A stretch of DNA of 64,000 bases from Terriglobales bacterium (lineage in GTDB: Bacteria > Acidobacteriota > Terriglobia > Terriglobales > Acidobacteriaceae): NCBI GenBank assembly GCA_025934735.1, contig JAICWP010000016.1, positions 42,277 through 106,276 on the forward strand, read 5' to 3'. Positions 55,262-64,000 of this stretch are shown piece after piece. Each line of letters begins with the position of its first letter. Positions within the stretch are counted from its first letter, which is position 1. Both the position numbers and the translations under genes were made by a program. Below the pieces are notes generated by a model that searched no databases, was not told the DNA's origin, and saw only the letters and a program-made list of their open reading frames with translations.

Positions 55262-57742
55262 TTACTTGGGCATGATTTGCTTGATCAGTTCGGGAGAATT
55301 GATGTTCCAGTCGTTGGTCAGAACGTAGGCGCGGCGCAAAATCATTTCGCTGCGATAGTCCAGCTCCAGCGGAACATCCTGCAGGGCGAGCTCCACGGCA
55401 GCCAGCAGTTTTTGCGGTATTTGCAGCCAGCGCGGACCCGATTCGGTGATAAGCACGGTGCCTCCCCAGCCCAAGTGGATGCGATAAGTGCCCAATTGAC
55501 CCTTCACCTCAAGCACGGCCTTCACGATGTTACAGCGGTCCGCGATGGGTGTGTGCGGCAGCACGCGCGCCAGAAGGTCGGCGCGAAGCTTGATAAGGTC
55601 TGACTGCTGATTGGGATCGAATTTCTCAGCCAACAGGCCCACTCCACGTTCGCCTTGATCGGACCAGCCCTCGTCCTCGCCGACGGCGCACACGCTGGTG
55701 AAGAGGTCCACATCGCGCATCACTTCGGAATACACGATGGCAGGAACCTGGTCTATTTCGATCTCCTTTCCATGCCGGTAAAAGCGCACCTGGTCGGAGC
55801 TGATAAACAGGTTGATGCCCGATCCGGATTGCTCGCCCAGTCCGGACTCGCGCAGCGCCGGGTCGCGGTCCGGAGGCAGATCCACGTAGAACTCGGCCTG
55901 CATCTTCCAGGCATCAATCTTTCTATTCGGTACATTCCCGCCGTCAAAGCCGCCGCCCATCAAGCGATAGTTCCAACCGCGTTCCCGGCACAGGCTGGCA
56001 AACTGGTGCTGCCGCATGACCACTCCAGCAAACCGGTTGGAATACCCCCTGGTTTGGCGTTCCTCGTCGCTGATCTGGTAAAACTCGCGAAAGGCCTGGC
56101 GGAAAGGCTGCCGGACGTCTGCCGTGAAGACCCGCTCACGCCATTGTTGGACCTCCGCCGCATGGGATGAAAGCGGATGCCATAACCTGACCTTTGCGGC
56201 AGCCGAGAAGTTCAGCGCTTTGCCTTCGGCGTCACAGATTTCCTTTCCCGACCACAGGCCCGAACGCTCCCATCCCTGGCCATTGCTGAACACCCAGATG
56301 AGCCGCCGGCCGAGAAAACCGAGCAGGGGGTGCTCGAAGAAATATTGCCGCCAGTGCTGCAGCGGCAGGATGCGCGCAGCCATAAATGATGATTCCAGGC
56401 GCACGCGCTGCGCCGCATAAGCTTCTTCCAGCTCCTTGGCCAGCCGCCCAACCTCTTTAACTTCCTTGGCGAACGCCTTCTTGATATGCGCGGGAGCCGA
56501 TTTCACCAGCTTGCCTTCGGCGTTGTGCCAGGCCACAGCGACGCCGCCGTCCTCGCGCAGGCTGATGGTGGCCTTCGCGTCTCCCAGGCTGATATCCCGC
56601 TTCCCATGCTCATCCAGGCCGTAGTGGGCCACGCAAATGTCTTCAATTTCCTCTACGCCAATGCCGTTGCGTTCCGCCGCTTGCTCAAGGGATTTCTCAA
56701 TCAACCTGCGGGCAACGGTGTACTTCACGCGGGCCCGCAAGCGCGTGAGTTGCGACACCGCTTCAGCGCACTCCATTGCGCCCAGCGCCTGCACGCACGC
56801 GAACCCCACCTTCTGAGAAACGGCGCCCAGGTTGGGAACTTTGCGCAGGCACGCGAGGCCGAAGTCGGCGAGGGCAATAGCGCTATCCCGCTCCGCTCCG
56901 CAGGCTACACACCACACCACGCCTTTCTGACAGGCCGAGTCCTCGATCGGGGAACGGGCTTCGGGCGGCTGCCCTGGCGTAGGCCCGAGCGCCAGCCAGC
57001 GCAGCATGGCCGCTTGCGCTTCGTCCTCACCCAGGGCCGTGAGCAGTTCGCGCGAGCGGGCCTTCCATTTGGCGCCTGGGACGGCCTGTTCCAGAGTGCG
57101 GCAGTGTTCGAGCAAGCCTTCCCATCCCGCGCGCGTGATGTCATCCTTGCCGGCGATCTCGTCGAAAACTATTTGTGACCATGGACCGCGCCCGGGATCG
57201 AGTTGCTTCTCGCCTTCCACACGAATTAGCTCAGCGAGAAGTTCTCTGATTTCTTCAAAGTGTTCCTCTACTTTGCCGGTCGGGCTGGGAGCAAATTGCA
57301 GGTGGATTCGGCGCAGCTCCGTTCGCATTTCATCCGTAAGTTCATCTCGCGTCAGGACAGAGAGGAACTGGTCAAAGGGGAAATATAAGCGGGTCGAAAA
57401 ATCCATGCGATATTCGCTGAGGAGCCGCATCACCAGCTCGGCGGGCAACGGCTTGGGCACTGTCTTCAGGACGAGTTGAATCGCATCCGTAATGCTCTGA
57501 CACGCAAGAACTCTGCTGTGGTCCCTGGCCTCGGCCTGCAACCATCCAAAGCATTGGTTCAGAAAGGCCAGTTGCACCTCGAGGCCGGAACGACGCAAAG
57601 CGTCAAACGCGCGATTCCCTTGCCGCCACTCCGCGAGCTTGCGCATCATTTCCGCTAGTGAACTGGCGGAAAAAGGCCGATCCTTGCTGGAAGCGCAAAT
57701 CTCCTCGTAAAGAGCGAGCGCTTGCTTCTCCACTTCAGTCAT
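55262..57742 (-). CDS. DUF4132 domain protein
   Basis: An 826-residue soluble protein. The C-terminal half matches DUF4132/MolR-like proteins: AHIKKAFAKEVKEVGRLAKE, LQHWRQYFFEHPLLGFLGRR, and near the end CNIVKAVLEVKGQLGTYRIH with LGWGGTVLIT. The N-terminal half is helical and lacks a known domain. Function of the family is unsettled. It follows the Lhr helicase on the same strand by 62 bases, so the two may be co-transcribed; that hints at a role with nucleic acids, which is inference only. Confidence 0.82.
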   Translation of the reverse strand: MTEVEKQALALYEEICASSKDRPFSASSLAEMMRKLAEWRQGNRAFDALRRSGLEVQLAFLNQCFGWLQAEARDHSRVLACQSITDAIQLVLKTVPKPLPAELVMRLLSEYRMDFSTRLYFPFDQFLSVLTRDELTDEMRTELRRIHLQFAPSPTGKVEEHFEEIRELLAELIRVEGEKQLDPGRGPWSQIVFDEIAGKDDITRAGWEGLLEHCRTLEQAVPGAKWKARSRELLTALGEDEAQAAMLRWLALGPTPGQPPEARSPIEDSACQKGVVWCVACGAERDSAIALADFGLACLRKVPNLGAVSQKVGFACVQALGAMECAEAVSQLTRLRARVKYTVARRLIEKSLEQAAERNGIGVEEIEDICVAHYGLDEHGKRDISLGDAKATISLREDGGVAVAWHNAEGKLVKSAPAHIKKAFAKEVKEVGRLAKELEEAYAAQRVRLESSFMAARILPLQHWRQYFFEHPLLGFLGRRLIWVFSNGQGWERSGLWSGKEICDAEGKALNFSAAAKVRLWHPLSSHAAEVQQWRERVFTADVRQPFRQAFREFYQISDEERQTRGYSNRFAGVVMRQHQFASLCRERGWNYRLMGGGFDGGNVPNRKIDAWKMQAEFYVDLPPDRDPALRESGLGEQSGSGINLFISSDQVRFYRHGKEIEIDQVPAIVYSEVMRDVDLFTSVCAVGEDEGWSDQGERGVGLLAEKFDPNQQSDLIKLRADLLARVLPHTPIADRCNIVKAVLEVKGQLGTYRIHLGWGGTVLITESGPRWLQIPQKLLAAVELALQDVPLELDYRSEMILRRAYVLTNDWNINSPELIKQIMPK

Positions 57743-57804
57743 GTCGCTCCTATTTTGCCGCGGATAGCTGGGAAAAAGCTTGTCATTAACGGGATGCGTT
57801 GCGG

Positions 57805-62103
<4,299 letters not shown>

Positions 62104-62212
62104 CTTCACATTGTAACACATTGGTTTCGCTAATTGTTCGCCCGCGCGCGGCACTTAGCGGTTGCCCCTCAAGAGTCTTTTCTGAGCGCCTCGATGCGCC
62201 TGGCTGGCCAAA

Positions 62213-62240
62213 TGCTAAGTGCTAATTGCCAACTGCTAAA
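62213..62240 (+). repeat. tandem heptamer repeat array, left
   Basis: Four adjacent 7-base units TGCTAAG, TGCTAAT, TGCCAAC, TGCTAAA lie just ahead of the zinc-ribbon gene. The same unit recurs in inverted orientation after that gene. Confidence 0.7.
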
Positions 62241-62248
62241 ATTCCCAC

Positions 62249-62590
62249 ATGCCGCTGCAAGCGCTCAAGGAGATCATCCGCTGCCCGCAATGCGGCGGCA
62301 GGGAAGTCATTTACTCCTGTGAGCCCAAGTGCTGCTACAACCACGTCTGCGCCGATTGCCGCAGCACCTTCGAACTCAACACCCAAAAAACGGGCCGATT
62401 TGACCACGAAACCGCCATCAGCGTGGAAGAGCCGCAATCGGGTGAGCCCACCACCGGCTGCGCCAGTTGCGAAAGCCTACGCGTTGCCATCCTGAGCAGC
62501 AGCGAGAACGAGATTCTGTTGCTCTGCGCCCGATGCCGCGCAGTATCGAAAATGGTGGTCGAGGAGTTTGTGCCAGGATTCAGCAGTTAG
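62249..62590 (+). CDS. zinc-ribbon protein
   Basis: A 113-residue protein with four Cys pairs: CPQC near 12, CEPKCCYNHVCADC near 24-39, CASC near 76 and CARC near 97. They would bind two zinc ions. No enzyme motif is present, so a small regulatory or assembly protein is likely. It stands alone, flanked by heptamer repeats, and its stop codon lies inside the right array. Confidence 0.7.
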   Translation: MPLQALKEIIRCPQCGGREVIYSCEPKCCYNHVCADCRSTFELNTQKTGRFDHETAISVEEPQSGEPTTGCASCESLRVAILSSSENEILLLCARCRAVSKMVVEEFVPGFSS

Positions 62591-62613
62591 CACTAGGCAG
62601 ATGGCAGTTAGCG
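62579..62613 (-). repeat. tandem heptamer repeat array, right
   Basis: On the minus strand five 7-base units read CGCTAAC, TGCCATC, TGCCTAG, TGCTAAC, TGCTGAA, close to the left array. It overlaps the end of the zinc-ribbon gene and abuts the break point of the IS110 fragment. Confidence 0.65.
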
Positions 62614-62632
62614 GTTTTGATTTGTTACACGA

Positions 62633-63142
62633 CCGCTCCCCGTAGGACTTGGCCAGGCTGCGCACCGTGTTGACCAGCGCCGTCCGGGCTCGCACCAACC
62701 CGGCTCGCGCCCGGAGTGGCGTCAGGTCAGCCTGCGCCTGGGCGCTGCGGTGCCGCACCGGCGACAGCAACTGCGGGTCGATCCTCGCCAGCCGCGCCAA
62801 CGTGCTTGCGTCCCGCCGGTCGTCCTTGCGCCGGCTCTCCCCGATCAGCCGCACCTTGCGCGCGTGCGCCACGATCACCTCATGACCCAGCCCGCTCAGC
62901 AGCCGGCTTACCCAGGGGGAATGCGTCCCGGTCTCGAGCGTGATCCGGCTGCGCGGCATTCTGCCGAACACCTCGCGCATGGCCTTCGCCGTGGTGCTCA
63001 CCTTGCCTTCCCCTTGCAGCTCGCCTCGTTCATCCAAAACGCAGTACCAACTGGAGCGATCGCCCAGGTCCAGGCCGATCGTCAGCTTCGGTTGGGAAAC
63101 ATTCCTGGTCTCGTTTGCCGCCACGGTGCTAATCTTCCTCAT
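62633..63142 (-). pseudogene. IS110 family transposase, truncated
   Basis: Residues 1-168 are the N-terminal RuvC-like DEDD domain of an IS110 transposase: LTIGLDLGDRSSWYCVLDE (first Asp), ITLETGTHSPWVSRLL (Glu) and KDDRRDASTLARLARI (two Asp). The catalytic C-terminal Ser domain is absent; homology stops after SLAKSYGERS at the heptamer repeat array. Full IS110 transposases are roughly twice as long, so this is a dead remnant. Orientation is leftward. Confidence 0.85.
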
Positions 63143-63349
63143 TGCCGGTCTCCTTTATCTCTTGTGCTTGCGAGCACGTCGATAACTTGGGAGCGTACAG
63201 CATCCCGCCGGGAGACCGGCCTTCTCATCCCATCTGTTATCACTCGTCGGGCGGGAGCACAATGACAAGGAACTGCTCTCAATGCGACCCTCATGCGCCG
63301 CGTAGACCGTGGTTTCACGTGTCGACAATTCCTTAGGATCATCGCTGCA
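63143..63349. other. IS110 upstream non-coding remnant
   Basis: In this family the non-coding end before the transposase can encode the bridge RNA. A perfect 10-bp inverted repeat (GCCGGTCTCC at 63144-63153, GGAGACCGGC at 63211-63220) spans 57 bases here. The outer end of the element was not located. Confidence 0.35.
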
Positions 63350-63787
63350 ATGAAGACAATCTACAAACTGGCCCTTTTCCTTCTCGTGCTTCTGGCGGTT
63401 GGAGGTTGCATCGCGTTATACAACATGTTTTTTGACGTGACTCTTGAATCGAAAGACGTTCAGAACTTCAAGGTGGAAGAACTTTCAGGGGCGCAGCCGA
63501 CTCGGCTAAAGCTTTCTGGATTGGCGTTTAACAGCTCGATGGGCGTTCGTCAGATAACCACAAAGAGAGATGGCGCGGCCATAGTGGTCTTCGTGCATCT
63601 CTCCTTGGCGCAAAGAAGAGCGTCCGGAAACTTTGCATATGAGCTGACAGTACCCAACTCCGTCAACGAGGTGCGCTTTGGCCACAGTGCTACGCCCATT
63701 TGGAGAAGGGGAGCACCGTCGGTCGAGGTGCCGAGTTCACCGAGGATGCTATTGACGGCCGAGGTCGCTGCCGTTTTGCCACGTTGA
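63350..63787 (+). CDS. hypothetical membrane-anchored protein
   Basis: A 145-residue protein with one N-terminal hydrophobic stretch (YKLALFLLVLLAVGGCIALY); the VGGC could be a lipobox, making it a lipoprotein, or the stretch may be a simple anchor. The rest is beta-rich with no known motif. The ATG is preceded by AGGA at 12 bases; the frame is open 19 codons further without support. Function unknown. Confidence 0.55.
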   Translation: MKTIYKLALFLLVLLAVGGCIALYNMFFDVTLESKDVQNFKVEELSGAQPTRLKLSGLAFNSSMGVRQITTKRDGAAIVVFVHLSLAQRRASGNFAYELTVPNSVNEVRFGHSATPIWRRGAPSVEVPSSPRMLLTAEVAAVLPR

Positions 63788-64000
63788 AGAGTGTAAATCC
63801 GCTTCACGCTCATTGCGCCCACCACCGCAACGGGTGGCAGATTTGTAAAGTACGATAAAGCCTTCCATGAGAAGGCCGGTCGGAGTCAAGTCGGTTCTTT
63901 GGTTTTTCTTTTCATGGGCAAGGTTTTCTTTCCGTCCGGGTCGCCACTGTCGCCATCCTTCCATCCGCACTCTGGGTGAGCGAGATTGTTCGCTCGGTGC
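63788..64000. other. right-edge region without a recognised gene
   Basis: A short frame from ATG at 63867 stays open to the edge (44 codons, basic and Phe/Ser-rich), but has no ribosome site or recognisable family. Confidence 0.3.

Overview
The window is a GC-rich bacterial chromosome segment. It most resembles an acidobacterium of the Terriglobia type, which is inferred from gene content because no rRNA gene is present. Pointers are a 1.1-kb-residue TonB receptor with an N-terminal carboxypeptidase-regulatory-like domain, stand-alone PilZ proteins, several methyltransferase/glycosyltransferase fusions, 'sulfatase' proteins ending in ALGYV, an Lhr helicase beside a DUF4132 protein, and frequent TTG/GTG starts.

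About 1-43 kb is one large surface-glycan locus. It starts with an exported SAM hydrolase-like gene cut by the window edge, a polyprenyl-phosphate sugar-phosphate transferase that would start a lipid-linked glycan, a GT2 enzyme with a membrane tail, and two divergent membrane-anchored alkaline-phosphatase-superfamily ('sulfatase') proteins. A GT4 enzyme follows. Next come two paralogous sulfotransferases on either side of a methyltransferase-GT2-GT2 fusion and a two-gene ABC exporter (permease and ATPase). No Wzx or Wzy was recognised, so the ABC pair is the likely export route.

From 30.5 kb back to 16.9 kb, twelve genes on the minus strand run together, many overlapping by 1-4 bases. They hold a full set for GDP-D-glycero-alpha-D-manno-heptose: a GmhA-GmhB fusion, a HddA-like kinase and a HddC-like guanylyltransferase, plus a short transaldolase that could supply sedoheptulose 7-phosphate. 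Between them lie an epimerase, an SDR, a Gfo/Idh oxidoreductase, an odd nucleotide-sugar dehydrogenase lacking the catalytic Cys, two methyltransferase-type genes and a YfhO-like membrane protein. From 30.7 to 41 kb come rmlA-rmlB-rmlC, a separate rmlD (complete dTDP-L-rhamnose route), two Gmd-type dehydratases coupled to a C-methyltransferase (probably a branched 6-deoxy sugar), and more GT2 and GT2-methyltransferase genes. Together the locus predicts a sulfated, methylated, rhamnose- and heptose-containing polysaccharide.

From 43.8 kb the content becomes housekeeping and accessory: a DUF763 gene coupled to the last GT2, a zinc alcohol dehydrogenase, BipA/TypA, two PilZ proteins, the TonB receptor with a clear terminator, a Sel1-repeat protein, tRNA-Ala(GGC) with a duplicated 3' end, a DUF4132 protein, Lhr, a zinc-ribbon protein framed by heptamer repeats, a broken IS110 transposase and a small membrane-anchored protein. 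The alcohol dehydrogenase and TonB receptor genes share CRP/FNR-type operators at the same distance from their predicted -10 boxes.
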